DNA of 64,000 nucleotides from Lautropia sp. (GTDB lineage: Bacteria > Pseudomonadota > Gammaproteobacteria > Burkholderiales > Burkholderiaceae_E), in the NCBI GenBank assembly GCA_030532895.1, contig JAUNKF010000014.1, positions 17,250-81,249 on the forward strand. The letters run 5' to 3'. The translations under genes were made by a program, and so were the position numbers. The notes beneath the pieces are model-generated. The model was not told the origin of the DNA. It did no database searches and was given only the letters and a program-made list of their open reading frames with translations. Positions 54,698 to 63,337 of the stretch are shown piece by piece; within the stretch, counting starts at the first letter, position 1; each line of letters begins with the position of its first letter.

Positions 54698-56596
54698 ATG
54701 GCAACACGCCTTCGCAACACCACCGGCCAACAAACGGCCACCCGTACCCGATCGCTCAAAGCAGCCGCCGACGACATCACGCTCAAGCCCAAACGCGGCC
54801 GCCCAGCCAAACCCTCCTTGGCAACCGACCAAGGCACCGTCAGCCCCCAAGCAGCCACTGCCAAACGCGCGCGGCCTACCTCGGCCAAGGCCAGTGCCAT
54901 CAAGGCCACTGCCACCGCCCCTGCGCGCCGTGGCCCCAAACGCAAGGCACCGAATAACGAATGGTGGCGCGGCGGCGTCATCTACCAGATCTACCCTCGC
55001 AGTTTTCAGGACAGCAACGGCGATGGCACGGGTGATCTGAAGGGCATCACCGAGCGGCTCGATTACGTGGCCTCACTCGGTGTGGACGGCATCTGGCTGT
55101 CGCCCTTTTTCAAAAGCCCGATGAAGGACTTTGGCTATGACGTGTCGGATTATCGGGACGTGGATCCGAGCTTCGGCACGCTGGCCGACTTCAAGGCACT
55201 GGTGAAGCGTGCCCATCAGTTGGGCCTGAAGGTGATGATCGACCAGGTACTGTCACACACCTCCGATCAGCACCCCTGGTTTGAAGAAAGCCGCAAGAAC
55301 CGAACCAACAAGAAAGCCGACTGGTTCGTGTGGGCTGACGCGAAGAAAGATGGCACGCCACCCAACAACTGGCTGTCGATTTTTGGCGGCTCGGCCTGGC
55401 AATGGGACACCGCCCGTCAACAATACTATCTGCACAACTTCCTTGCGAGCCAGCCGGATCTGAACCTGCACAACAAGAAAGTGCAGGATGCATTGTTGGC
55501 CGACGTGAAGTTCTGGCTTGATCTGGGTGTGGACGGCTTCCGGCTGGATACGGTGAATTTCTATTTTCATAGCCGCTCGCTGAAGGACAACCCGGCCCGC
55601 GGCCACCATTCGGCTGACTCCTCCGGCGTGACCGACGTGAACCCCTACTCGTACCAGTGGCACCAGTACGACAAGACCCAGCCCGAAAACCTGGCCTTCC
55701 TGCAGCGGCTGCGCAAACTGCTCGACCAGTACCCCAACACCACCATGGTGGGCGAAGTGGGTGACGACCATGCGCTGAAGGTGATGGCCGACTACACGGC
55801 CGATGGCGACAAGCTACACATGGCCTACAGTTTCGACCTGCTCGAAGCCAGCCACAGCGCCCCTTATCTGCACAAGGTATTTGCACAATTCGGCAAAGCC
55901 GTGCGCGATGGCTGGCCGGCCTGGTCACTGTCGAACCATGATGTCCAGCGCGTGCTCACCCGCTGGGGCGGCGAACGTGGTGGCGAAGCGCTGGCTCGCG
56001 TGGCAGCGGCCATGCTGCTGACGCTGCGTGGCACGCCTTATATCTATCAAGGCGACGAGCTGGGGCTGCCCGAGGCAGACATCGCGTTTGAAGACCTGCA
56101 GGATCCTTATGGCATCACGATGTGGCCCAAATTCAAGGGCCGCGACGGCTGCCGAACCCCGATGCCCTGGACGAAGCGCGATGCACTGGCCGGCTTCAGC
56201 AAAGCCGACAAAGCCTGGTTGCCGGTGCCCGCCGAGCACCGTGCTCGCGCCGTGGATCAGCAAGACGGCAAACCCGGCTCGATGCTGAGCTACTACCGGC
56301 AGCTCTTGCACTGGCGCAAAGCACAACCCGCACTGATCAAGGGCGAAATGACGCTGCAACCGGCCAACGCCCAGGTGCTGGCCTACCAGCGCAAGCACGA
56401 GGATCAGACGTTGCTCTGCGTCTTCAACTTCAGCCACAAGAAAGCCAGCTTCGCGCTACCCGCCCGCTGGAAGCAGGATGCCACGATCCTGACGGACAGC
56501 GGCATCACCGGCGCCGAGATCCGTCGCGGCAAGGTGGTGCTGGAACCCTATGGGGGGGCGGTGATCGGGCACGACAAAATCTCAAAACCAAGTTGA
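54698..56596 (+). CDS. GH13 alpha-glucosidase with AT-hook-like N-terminal extension
   Basis: A 632-aa enzyme that cleaves terminal alpha-glucosyl bonds (maltose, sucrose or isomaltose type). The barrel starts at about residue 88 (WWRGGVIYQIYPRSFQDSNG). The nucleophile is in GFRLDTVNFY, the acid/base in MVGEVGDDH and the third acid in SNHDVQRV, so all three are present. The first 86 residues or so are basic and low complexity, with PKRGRPAKP (31-39), a textbook AT-hook core, and RRGPKRK (77-83). Such an extension is not part of the family. It lacks a signal peptide, so it acts in the cytoplasm on sugar brought in by the upstream importer. A start at 54659 is also possible. Confidence 0.88.
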   Translation: MATRLRNTTGQQTATRTRSLKAAADDITLKPKRGRPAKPSLATDQGTVSPQAATAKRARPTSAKASAIKATATAPARRGPKRKAPNNEWWRGGVIYQIYPRSFQDSNGDGTGDLKGITERLDYVASLGVDGIWLSPFFKSPMKDFGYDVSDYRDVDPSFGTLADFKALVKRAHQLGLKVMIDQVLSHTSDQHPWFEESRKNRTNKKADWFVWADAKKDGTPPNNWLSIFGGSAWQWDTARQQYYLHNFLASQPDLNLHNKKVQDALLADVKFWLDLGVDGFRLDTVNFYFHSRSLKDNPARGHHSADSSGVTDVNPYSYQWHQYDKTQPENLAFLQRLRKLLDQYPNTTMVGEVGDDHALKVMADYTADGDKLHMAYSFDLLEASHSAPYLHKVFAQFGKAVRDGWPAWSLSNHDVQRVLTRWGGERGGEALARVAAAMLLTLRGTPYIYQGDELGLPEADIAFEDLQDPYGITMWPKFKGRDGCRTPMPWTKRDALAGFSKADKAWLPVPAEHRARAVDQQDGKPGSMLSYYRQLLHWRKAQPALIKGEMTLQPANAQVLAYQRKHEDQTLLCVFNFSHKKASFALPARWKQDATILTDSGITGAEIRRGKVVLEPYGGAVIGHDKISKPS

Positions 56597-56642
56597 ATCA
56601 AACCACAAAAAACCTCACTGCCTGAGCTCTTAAAACACAACT

Positions 56643-56683
56643 GGTCAGGACTGTCCATGATCAACTCAAAAGCAGCCCTGACC
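56643..56683. terminator. inverted repeat between convergent genes
   Basis: GGTCAGGaCTG pairs with CAGcCCTGACC (10 of 11 positions) around a loop of about 19 bases, between the alpha-glucosidase stop and the stop of the opposing secreted-protein gene. There is no T-run. Confidence 0.4.
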
Positions 56684-56723
56684 CTCTCAGCCCTCGATCT
56701 TGAATTCCCAAAAATTCAAGGGG

Positions 56724-57464
56724 TTAACGAGTCAAAGACCTCGCCATTGAAATGGCATCATAATTTTTCTTACCAGCATCCCCCTCCCCCTTCTTTGAAA
56801 GAGATGGTTTCAAGAGGCGAAACTCAAACGCCTTAGGCCCATGAACCCATACCACTTGACGAATTTCCCTTCCTGCAGCATTCCTCAAAGCAGCTGCTAT
56901 GGCAGGCTTTCCATTGATTTCCGTATTGATTGACTCAGGAACCATATAAAGCCTCCCCCTAACAGCAGAAAGATCCGTCTCCACGATTTCCACCAAAGCC
57001 CCATCCTCCAAGCGATAGAACCGGGTAATTCCTGTCCACAGACCATTCTTGAAGGTCCCTGACGGCTTGGCACCCACGAGATTCCCCTCCTTGAACGCCG
57101 CCATTGGCAAAGTCAACTTAATCTCAGCTGGGTCAAAAACAAGTCCAAACAATTTTTCATTCCTGATGGAGTCATCCAGCCCCTTCGACCTGATTTGACC
57201 TTTGACTCGGCCAATCGCCTCCACCGTTCTTTCAAGCCCATCAATAAGTCCTTCATCATCACCTAAAAAACTAACTCCATCAACATCCCTTTTGACCAAA
57301 TTCTTCTTGGATGCCCTCACTCCAGGAGGCACCCCGCCAGGCATTTCTCCTTCCGAAACAATGGAGACCCTATCATTCGGAGAAACACTCCCAAACCTTG
57401 GACTCTCTGCAAAGACCAAGCTACAAAAAGGGAGACAAAAAACCAGAACAGCGCTAGATTTCAT
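56724..57464 (-). CDS. secreted protein of unknown function
   Basis: A 246-aa protein with a Sec signal peptide (KSSAVLVFCLPFCSLVFA, cleaved at FA-ES). I do not recognise the family. The mature part has a segment rich in aromatic and Gly residues (PSGTFKNGLWTGITRFYRLE) and a closing WVHGPKAFEFRLLK. Codon use is richer in A+T than in neighbouring genes. AGGAG lies six bases before the ATG. The start overlaps the stop of the upstream lipoprotein gene by four bases (ATGA), so the two are translationally coupled. It is probably acquired DNA. Confidence 0.65.
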   Translation of the reverse strand: MKSSAVLVFCLPFCSLVFAESPRFGSVSPNDRVSIVSEGEMPGGVPPGVRASKKNLVKRDVDGVSFLGDDEGLIDGLERTVEAIGRVKGQIRSKGLDDSIRNEKLFGLVFDPAEIKLTLPMAAFKEGNLVGAKPSGTFKNGLWTGITRFYRLEDGALVEIVETDLSAVRGRLYMVPESINTEINGKPAIAAALRNAAGREIRQVVWVHGPKAFEFRLLKPSLSKKGEGDAGKKNYDAISMARSLTR

Positions 57465-57706
57465 GATCTTCTCCTCACCAGAATCCCCTCAGAAACAAAG
57501 ACCTCCCTTGCATGAACCTTACTTTCTTTCGGAACGAGAGTTCCGTTTTCATAAAGCCCTCCTGGGCAGGGTTTGTAATACTTGCCCAGCTTATAACTTT
57601 TTGTTTCATGCGAACCACCTTCCTTATGATGATGTTCTTGATCATGGCAACCAAGCATCGTCGCTATAGCGGCTGCCATAAATACCCATGTCACACGAAT
57701 CTTCAT
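57461..57706 (-). CDS. small lipoprotein of unknown function
   Basis: An 81-aa protein with a lipoprotein signal (VFMAAAIATMLGC), so it is probably anchored by Cys20. The mature part begins HDQEHHHKEGGSHETK, a His-rich stretch that could bind metal, and continues YYKPCPGGLYENGTL. AAAGGAG lies nine bases before the ATG, a strong site. It heads a two-gene operon with the secreted protein. No family is recognised. Confidence 0.65.
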   Translation of the reverse strand: MKIRVTWVFMAAAIATMLGCHDQEHHHKEGGSHETKSYKLGKYYKPCPGGLYENGTLVPKESKVHAREVFVSEGILVRRRS

Positions 57707-58164
57707 CGCGGGTCTCCTTTACGCTGTTGTCTATGGCTTCATAGAAGCCTTCAACGAAACAAAAAGAAACTTTTTGACAATGCTGCTCCTACACACATGG
57801 CTTGTACAATTCTTCTTTTCTATCTACCCCCGCCTAAGATTAGTCTCATAAACGAGACATCTTGAAGCCCTCCCAGAGCAAACCTATGGTGCTCTCCGGT
57901 GAATCTCGTGCTCCAATGGCCCGAGCAGGCACTTGTTGGCCGGAGCACCTGGCCTCAAGACAGCCTGACTACCGGACATGAGAACAGCCATTACATCTCT
58001 GAAATGCTTGAAAAGGATAAGTCGGCGTCAAAGGTAGTTTGAGACGCAAGCCTATCTTGCACCGGCTGAAGTTCATGGCCGCATGCCGGACATCGAGGCA
58101 TCGTTCATACGCCTCAACACCTTTACCCACGAAACTGGCAGATACGCCGGCTTCCTACGCTTTT
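57707..58164. other. intergenic region upstream of the AT-rich operon
   Basis: About 460 bases between divergent genes. Small inverted repeats are GGCTTC / GAAGCC (about 57734) and GTCTC / GAGAC (about 57843). No gene is supported. Confidence 0.4.
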
Positions 58165-59580
58165 ATGCTTATTTTTTCTACCGAAATCCCCGTCCCTGCC
58201 CCGATGACATCCACCGGATTCCTGCACGCCATGCAGTGCTGGCTCTGCGGCTTGCCTGGCAGCAAGTTCGAGACCGACGCCTTGCCCGGCCTCACCGCTC
58301 AACCGCAGGGACGATGGCGTCACGGGCCGGACAGCGTTGAATGGCTGAGCCGTCAGGCTGATGGCGAACAGCAACAGGCTGGCATTCGTTACACCCGATT
58401 TCATCAGGGCATATCGACCTGTTTCACGCTGATTTTCTGTTCCAACCAGCAGGAAAGTGGTCTGAACATCCGGGTGGAGCAACATTACGGTGGCAGCACG
58501 ATCCAGCTTGCCCCTTTTCGCCATGCTTTACTGATGCGTGGCCTGCTTGGCACCTCACTGGGCGGCGCACAGGATGGCGCGCTCAAGGTTCAGAACACAC
58601 CGCATGTGCTCACGCATTCCGATGTGGATCTGGCGGCACAGTTGATCCGACAAGAAGCCAGCTGCAGGCTGCCCGTGGTATATGTCAGCGCCGGCTTCGG
58701 TGGCGAGGGCTGGCGCGTGGACACCGAACAATTGGCCGACCGGCTGGCCGGCATGGCCCATGTGGTGGTGGAACCCAACCGGCATTTTTCGGTGCGTCTC
58801 AAACTGGCCACGCAGGGCAAGAATGTATACGGCGGCTCGGTGGGCATTCATTGGCCCGATGGCCGACCCCGCCGAGCCTTCTTCCTTGGCCCGCTGTTTC
58901 CGGACGGCCATGCACTCGCCGACGCCGTGTTTGAGGACATCCGGCACAATCTGCTGGCACGCCCGCCACGTCATCAGTACACGTGGGCCTCGCTACAGGA
59001 GGCCAGCCAGCGACAGACCGTGCAGATGCTGAAGGATGCCGGCTCGGATGATCTGGCGGCTTACATCGAAACCTTCGATCAGGAAATTGCCGATTATCAG
59101 CACCGACTGAACGAAGCCGAGGAAGAGATCCGGCGGTTACGCCTTCAACTGAGCCTGCAAGCCTCACAGCTGCAATCCATGAATGGCTCCTTGTTGAAAA
59201 TGGGCCACGAGCAGCCGCTTTATTCCAACGAGTTCCAACTGATTCTGCTGGAAGCCATCGAAGACACCCTGAACCGTGTGCCCCCCGATAGTCGGCGTCA
59301 GCATGTACTGCAATCGATCGCCGACGCGAACGCACTCCCCCAGGACGCCATGCCAGCCTATCGCGAACAGCTCAAGAACCTGTTGCGCGGCATGAAGGGC
59401 ATGACCCCCAACATCCGGCGTGGACTGGAACACATGGGCTTTGCCATCACCGAAGGCAGCAAGCACACGAAACTCGTCTTCCAGGGCGATGACCGCTACA
59501 CCCACACCCTGCCCGCCAGCGGCAGCGACTGGCGAGGCGGCCTGAACGCCGCCGCCGACATGGCGCGGTTGTTGTTCTGA
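58165..59580 (+). CDS. unassigned protein with coiled coil and HicA-like C-terminus
   Basis: About 471 aa. The N-terminal 290 residues or so form a globular region with VEQHYGGSTIQLAPFRHALL and a conserved-looking DRLAGMAHVVVEPNRHFSVR plus VYGGSVGIHWPDGRPRRAFF. A coiled coil follows (about 310-345, LNEAEEEIRRLRLQLSLQAS). The last 55 residues, LEHMGFAITEGSKHTKLVFQ and then DDRYTHTLPASGSDWRGGLN, resemble the HicA/dsRBD-like fold with its GSKH segment. I do not know the function. A role in RNA or phage conflict is a guess. ATGs at 58165 and 58204 are both possible, and neither has a clear ribosome-binding site. Confidence 0.6.
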   Translation: MLIFSTEIPVPAPMTSTGFLHAMQCWLCGLPGSKFETDALPGLTAQPQGRWRHGPDSVEWLSRQADGEQQQAGIRYTRFHQGISTCFTLIFCSNQQESGLNIRVEQHYGGSTIQLAPFRHALLMRGLLGTSLGGAQDGALKVQNTPHVLTHSDVDLAAQLIRQEASCRLPVVYVSAGFGGEGWRVDTEQLADRLAGMAHVVVEPNRHFSVRLKLATQGKNVYGGSVGIHWPDGRPRRAFFLGPLFPDGHALADAVFEDIRHNLLARPPRHQYTWASLQEASQRQTVQMLKDAGSDDLAAYIETFDQEIADYQHRLNEAEEEIRRLRLQLSLQASQLQSMNGSLLKMGHEQPLYSNEFQLILLEAIEDTLNRVPPDSRRQHVLQSIADANALPQDAMPAYREQLKNLLRGMKGMTPNIRRGLEHMGFAITEGSKHTKLVFQGDDRYTHTLPASGSDWRGGLNAAADMARLLF

Positions 59581-59665
59581 GCATCAACGACAGCACTGAA
59601 CCATATGGAGCAGCCTTTTTTCTGCGCCACCAGCTGCCTGAGCAAAAATCCCTACCCCATTCGCC

Positions 59666-59685
59666 ATAGGCCATAGGCCATAATG
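59666..59685. repeat. short tandem heptamer
   Basis: CCATAGG is repeated almost three times just before the Rpn fragment, possibly at the break point of that gene. Confidence 0.5.
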
Positions 59686-59729
59686 AACGACAACGGTATG
59701 GGCGGGACTTCCCGCAGGAGCAGCACATC

Positions 59730-59996
59730 ATGGCAACACTGACAGAGCGCTGGAAGGCCGAGGGACGGCAGGATGGTATTCGGCAGGGGCTTCAGGAAGG
59801 CATCCAGCAAGGACGCCGGGAAGGCATTCAGGAAGGCAGGTGCCAGCTGCTGGTACGTCAGTTGGAAAAGCGCTTCGGCGTGCTGGATACAGTGACGGCC
59901 CAACGCCTTCAGGCGGCTTCAACGGTTGAGCTGGATCAATGGGGCGAGCGTGTTCTGGATGCAAAAAGCCTGGAAGAAGTTTTTCAAGTTCATTGA
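59730..59996 (+). pseudogene. C-terminal fragment of an Rpn-family (DUF4351) protein
   Basis: An 88-codon ORF starting MATLTERWKAEGRQDGIRQG. It continues through the usual Glu/Gly/Arg/Gln spacer (LQEGIQQGRREGIQEG) to the DUF4351 end LEKRFGVLDTVTAQRLQ and VLDAKSLEEVFQVH. The same frame can be read upstream as NERQRYGRDFPQEQHI, which also fits the parent family, so the 5' part with the nuclease domain has been lost. AGGAG nine bases before the ATG means a short protein could still be made. Confidence 0.6.
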
Positions 59997-60102
59997 GCGT
60001 CAAGCTGGCATCAGGTCGTCAGGCGCTGTTGAAAAGGCCCCCCAGCAGAAGCGCCTCACCACACTCAATCGATTATCAGATGAAGTCAGTAGCGACACCC
60101 CG

Positions 60103-60942
60103 CTAAGACTGCCGCCACGGATTCGGTCGTGATGGCGGTTGCAGCGAATAGCCCTTCTCACGGGCACGCTGCTGGATGGCCTTCAGGCGATCTGCCGTAC
60201 GGGGATGAGAAGACAGCCACCCCAATACCGCCCGTCGCGGTTTTTGGGCGGCAGAATCTGCGTCTCCCCCACCTTCGACCTTGCCCAGCGTTTGCATGAG
60301 CTGCTGCATGCCCCCCACGCTTTGGTAACGGAGAGCCAGCACATCGATGGCGGCGGTATCGGCTGCTTCTTCCTGCGCCCGGCTGTGGCGCAAGGTCTCC
60401 AGTGAGGTGATGGCTTCGATGCTGCCGTGATGGCCAACCAGCGTGCCCCAGATCAGCCCCAGCAACAAGGAACGGGACACGCCACGCAACGGATCGCGGT
60501 GCTTGATGTGGGCTATTTCGTGGGCCAACGCGCCCGCTACGGCCTCTTCGCTGGGCAGTTTGTCGAGCAGCCCCTGCATCAGTACCACCTGCCCACCAAA
60601 GGTAGCAAAAGCATTCGGGGTGTCATCAGCCGAGATGGCCACCTTCACGATGCCAGCGGGCAAGCCCATGTCCTTGGCCAGCCCATCGGCCAGGGCTTGC
60701 AAGCGGGCGTCCTGACGGCTTTCATTCGAAAACGCCTCGGCCACCGCCGAACCAAACCAGGCCCGTTCACGTTCCAGGGACACCAGATGGGGCAAGGCGT
60801 GGACGATCCCCGTCACCAGCAACCAGGCAACCAGCAGCAGCCCCAGGAGCCACGCCCCTAGGCGCAGCACTTCCCAAGCCGGGTGCTCATGCGGAATGTT
60901 GGGGCTCAGGCTTTCATCGAAGCGGTGTGGCTCAAATTTCAT
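60103..60942 (-). CDS. M48-family membrane metallopeptidase
   Basis: A 279-aa zinc protease. One helix at about 31-53 (WLLGLLLVAWLLVTGIVHAL) is followed by the catalytic domain with HEIAH at 141-145 and a likely third ligand in EEAADTAAIDVL. The end SSHPRTADRLKAIQQRA is the usual M48 C-terminal pattern. It is the last gene of an operon with two YbjQ-family genes (gaps of 14 and 6 bases), which suggests envelope quality control. Confidence 0.88.
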   Translation of the reverse strand: MKFEPHRFDESLSPNIPHEHPAWEVLRLGAWLLGLLLVAWLLVTGIVHALPHLVSLERERAWFGSAVAEAFSNESRQDARLQALADGLAKDMGLPAGIVKVAISADDTPNAFATFGGQVVLMQGLLDKLPSEEAVAGALAHEIAHIKHRDPLRGVSRSLLLGLIWGTLVGHHGSIEAITSLETLRHSRAQEEAADTAAIDVLALRYQSVGGMQQLMQTLGKVEGGGDADSAAQKPRRAVLGWLSSHPRTADRLKAIQQRAREKGYSLQPPSRPNPWRQS

Positions 60943-60956
60943 GGGTTGCAGGCTGA

Positions 60957-61433
60957 TCAGGCGTCGGGCAATCGTCCTGCGGTGCCGTAGGCGATGACTT
61001 CAGCCGTGCCCAGGCTGCCCGATTGCATCATGGAGGCCGTTTCGATCTTCACGTTGAAGACGGCATTGGCGCCGAGGGCGGCAGCTTCGGCCTTCATCCG
61101 CAGGATGGCTTCACGCCGACCGCGGTCGAGCAATGTCTCGAAGGTCTGTACCGGGCCTCCGACGATCTGGCGCAAACTGGCCAGAAAACGCCGGAAATAA
61201 TCGCTCGACACCACGACGCTGCCTCGCACGAGCTGCCCGCCCTCACAACCTTCGGGTGCCTGCTTGAGCGCCACCACGACGATGTGATGCAACTCGGCCT
61301 CACGCCGCAGGATGCTCGCGTAATGCCGTTTTTCCAGGATGGTGCCCACGATCATCGCCAAGAGCACCAACACCAGCGGCAAGACCAGCTTCACGACAAA
61401 AGCCAGCCAGAGCTGAAATTCATGATCATCCAC
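60957..61433 (-). CDS. YbjQ-family (UPF0145) protein with membrane anchor
   Basis: A 158-aa protein. An N-terminal helix (LWLAFVVKLVLPLVLVLLAM) anchors a YbjQ/heavy-metal-binding-like domain: LLDRGRREAILRMKAEAAAL, GANAVFNVKIETASM, VIAYGTAG. The family forms ring-shaped pentamers of unknown function. It sits between a second YbjQ gene and the M48 protease. Confidence 0.8.
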   Translation of the reverse strand: MDDHEFQLWLAFVVKLVLPLVLVLLAMIVGTILEKRHYASILRREAELHHIVVVALKQAPEGCEGGQLVRGSVVVSSDYFRRFLASLRQIVGGPVQTFETLLDRGRREAILRMKAEAAALGANAVFNVKIETASMMQSGSLGTAEVIAYGTAGRLPDA

Positions 61434-61439
61434 GGGCGA

Positions 61440-61754
61440 TCACTCCAGCACGACGGCGGTGCCATAGGCGAAGATCTCGGCCGCACCGGGAGAGATGGCC
61501 GAGGTGGAAAAGCGCACATTCAACACGGCATTGGCGCCAGCCTGTCGTGCCTGCTCCTTCATCCGCTCGATGGCCTGCTCACGCGACTCGTTCAGCAACT
61601 CGGTGTAAGCCTTCAGCTCGCCACCCACCATGTTCTTCAGCCCCGCCATGATGTCGCGCCCCATGTGCTTGGCACGCACGCTGGAGCCTTGCACCAAGCC
61701 CAGATGCTTGACGACGACATGACCGGGCACCGTTTCCAGATTTGAAATCAGCAT
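61440..61754 (-). CDS. YbjQ-family (UPF0145) protein
   Basis: A 104-aa soluble protein of standard YbjQ length: ISNLETVPGHVVVKHLGLVQ, GGELKAYTELLNESREQAIE, GANAVLNVRFSTSAI and AEIFAYGTAVVLE. The frame runs on to 61910, but the ATG at 61754 gives the usual N-terminus. It heads the three-gene operon. Confidence 0.88.
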   Translation of the reverse strand: MLISNLETVPGHVVVKHLGLVQGSSVRAKHMGRDIMAGLKNMVGGELKAYTELLNESREQAIERMKEQARQAGANAVLNVRFSTSAISPGAAEIFAYGTAVVLE

Positions 61755-62212
61755 GTTCCTGTTCCGTTGATGACGAAGACGCCAGGCAACCGCCCACGGC
61801 AGACGACGGTACGAACGTCGCACGCCCCTGAGCCAAAGGCACGCACACCTCACTGGCCGCTGCTCGGCGCATTGAAACGATACAAGACACCAGAAAAAGC
61901 GCAGCCACAAGACAAGACCCGACCGATGGCTATTGCCCCCCGCAGATCGCTGAGGCCGTCCGACGTACAGTCCCTTGAGGCAGTTTTGCCAATGGACAGG
62001 ACGAACTTGCGGCAGATACCCGTGTCGAGTCGTCTCTGATCAACTGTAACAAATCAAACGCGCACGTTACGAATCGATGTTTTAAACGCCTCAATTCACC
62101 CTTTTTGTCATTTCCTGTCTATGCTAAGCCTGAAGGATCTTCATGAAGTGTATCGTGCAGGCCCTGTGGTTCTGGCACGTGTTCGTACACCAGCTTATCG
62201 AGGCAAAAGAAC
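61755..62212. other. divergent intergenic region before the lipoprotein gene
   Basis: About 460 bases. The part at 62038-62130 is AT-rich and should carry promoters for both sides. No distinct boxes or other genes were found. Confidence 0.4.
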
Positions 62213-63226
62213 ATGAATACGGCTCGTCGACTTCAAGTTGCAACCGCCACGCTCATCCTGCTGGCAGGGTGTGCCGGTGAAGGCGGCAGCAAGCGCGTCG
62301 TGGCCAACAGCCCGGCGCCCCCCGGCACGCCGACACCGAACATCACGAACCCGGGCGGCGTGTTGCCGGGCACGCCACTGCCGGCCCCAGCCCCCGCACC
62401 GATCCCCTTGCCGCCGCCTATCAACTCGACGGCGCCCCTGATCTCGGCGGCAGGTGTGCGGGGAGATGTCCTGCTGACGATGATGGATCAGCAGCCTTGC
62501 CGGCAGTTCCCTGTGCCGACCTCGAACTACAACGGGAGTCCTGTCGAGCAGACACGAACGGGCGTGACCGACGTGTTCATGAACCACGACCTCTCGCCCA
62601 GCAATTATGTGGATGACACCGCTGCCAGCGGCACGCCGGTGCCGGGTGATACGTGTGCCCGCAAGCGCTATGAGCAGGCCCGGCCAGGGGTCTATACCTA
62701 CAATGTGGACAGCACGCCCTGGTATCGGAACAAAGTCGGCAGCCCGTGGCTGCGGCGCGGCTTCAACTGGCTGGATCTGAAGGCCACACTCACCATCACG
62801 GCCACGACGGCTTCGCTGGGCACGCAGATGAAAGTGGAGTCCACCCGCGACAACACGCCATATCCGGTGGCCATCCAGCAAGGCATGACGCCGATGACGG
62901 AAAACGCGGAGCTGAGCGCGCCATCGGCACTGGACATCCAGCTTGGCAGCGTGATCAACTACGGCGTGTTGAAGCAATGGCGAAGCCCTCAGCAAAACAC
63001 GTTGATGGCCCAGGTCATGCTGATTCAGGGCAGTGCCCCCAATGAGGCCAAACTGTGCTGGAACACCGACATCGTCTACACGAAACGCCTGCAATGTGCC
63101 GTGTGGCGGGTGCCGGCCAACTGGCAGCGAGGACAGCTGCTCACCTTGGTCGAGCAGTACATGGTGGAAGACCGGGATCCCTATCCGAATGATCAGGGCT
63201 TTCTGTATTGGCGCACGGCGCGGTAG
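62213..63226 (+). CDS. lipoprotein of unknown function
   Basis: A 337-aa exported protein with a lipobox (LILLAGC), so it is anchored by Cys20. A Pro/Gly/Ala linker (about 30-70) follows. The globular part contains three or more Cys residues and aromatic segments (PGVYTYNVDSTPWYRNKVGS, WLRRGFNWLDLKATLTITAT). It ends with QYMVEDRDPYPNDQGFLYWR. I do not recognise the family. It is convergent with the next gene. Confidence 0.7.
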   Translation: MNTARRLQVATATLILLAGCAGEGGSKRVVANSPAPPGTPTPNITNPGGVLPGTPLPAPAPAPIPLPPPINSTAPLISAAGVRGDVLLTMMDQQPCRQFPVPTSNYNGSPVEQTRTGVTDVFMNHDLSPSNYVDDTAASGTPVPGDTCARKRYEQARPGVYTYNVDSTPWYRNKVGSPWLRRGFNWLDLKATLTITATTASLGTQMKVESTRDNTPYPVAIQQGMTPMTENAELSAPSALDIQLGSVINYGVLKQWRSPQQNTLMAQVMLIQGSAPNEAKLCWNTDIVYTKRLQCAVWRVPANWQRGQLLTLVEQYMVEDRDPYPNDQGFLYWRTAR

Positions 63227-63231
63227 TTGGT

Positions 63232-63294
63232 GGCCATCATGCCGGCTCCATCGAGGCTGTCGCAGGCATGGGCGGGCATGTGGGCATGATGGCC
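63232..63294. terminator. long inverted repeat between convergent genes
   Basis: A perfect 12-base inverted repeat, GGCCATCATGCC (63232-63243) and GGCATGATGGCC (63283-63294), with a 39-base loop in which GGCATG recurs. It lies in the gap between two convergent genes, so it is probably a bidirectional terminator. There is no T-run. Confidence 0.5.
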
Positions 63295-63337
63295 GAGATG
63301 CAGCGCATCACGGCCAGCGAGTGCTTGCAAGCCTCTG

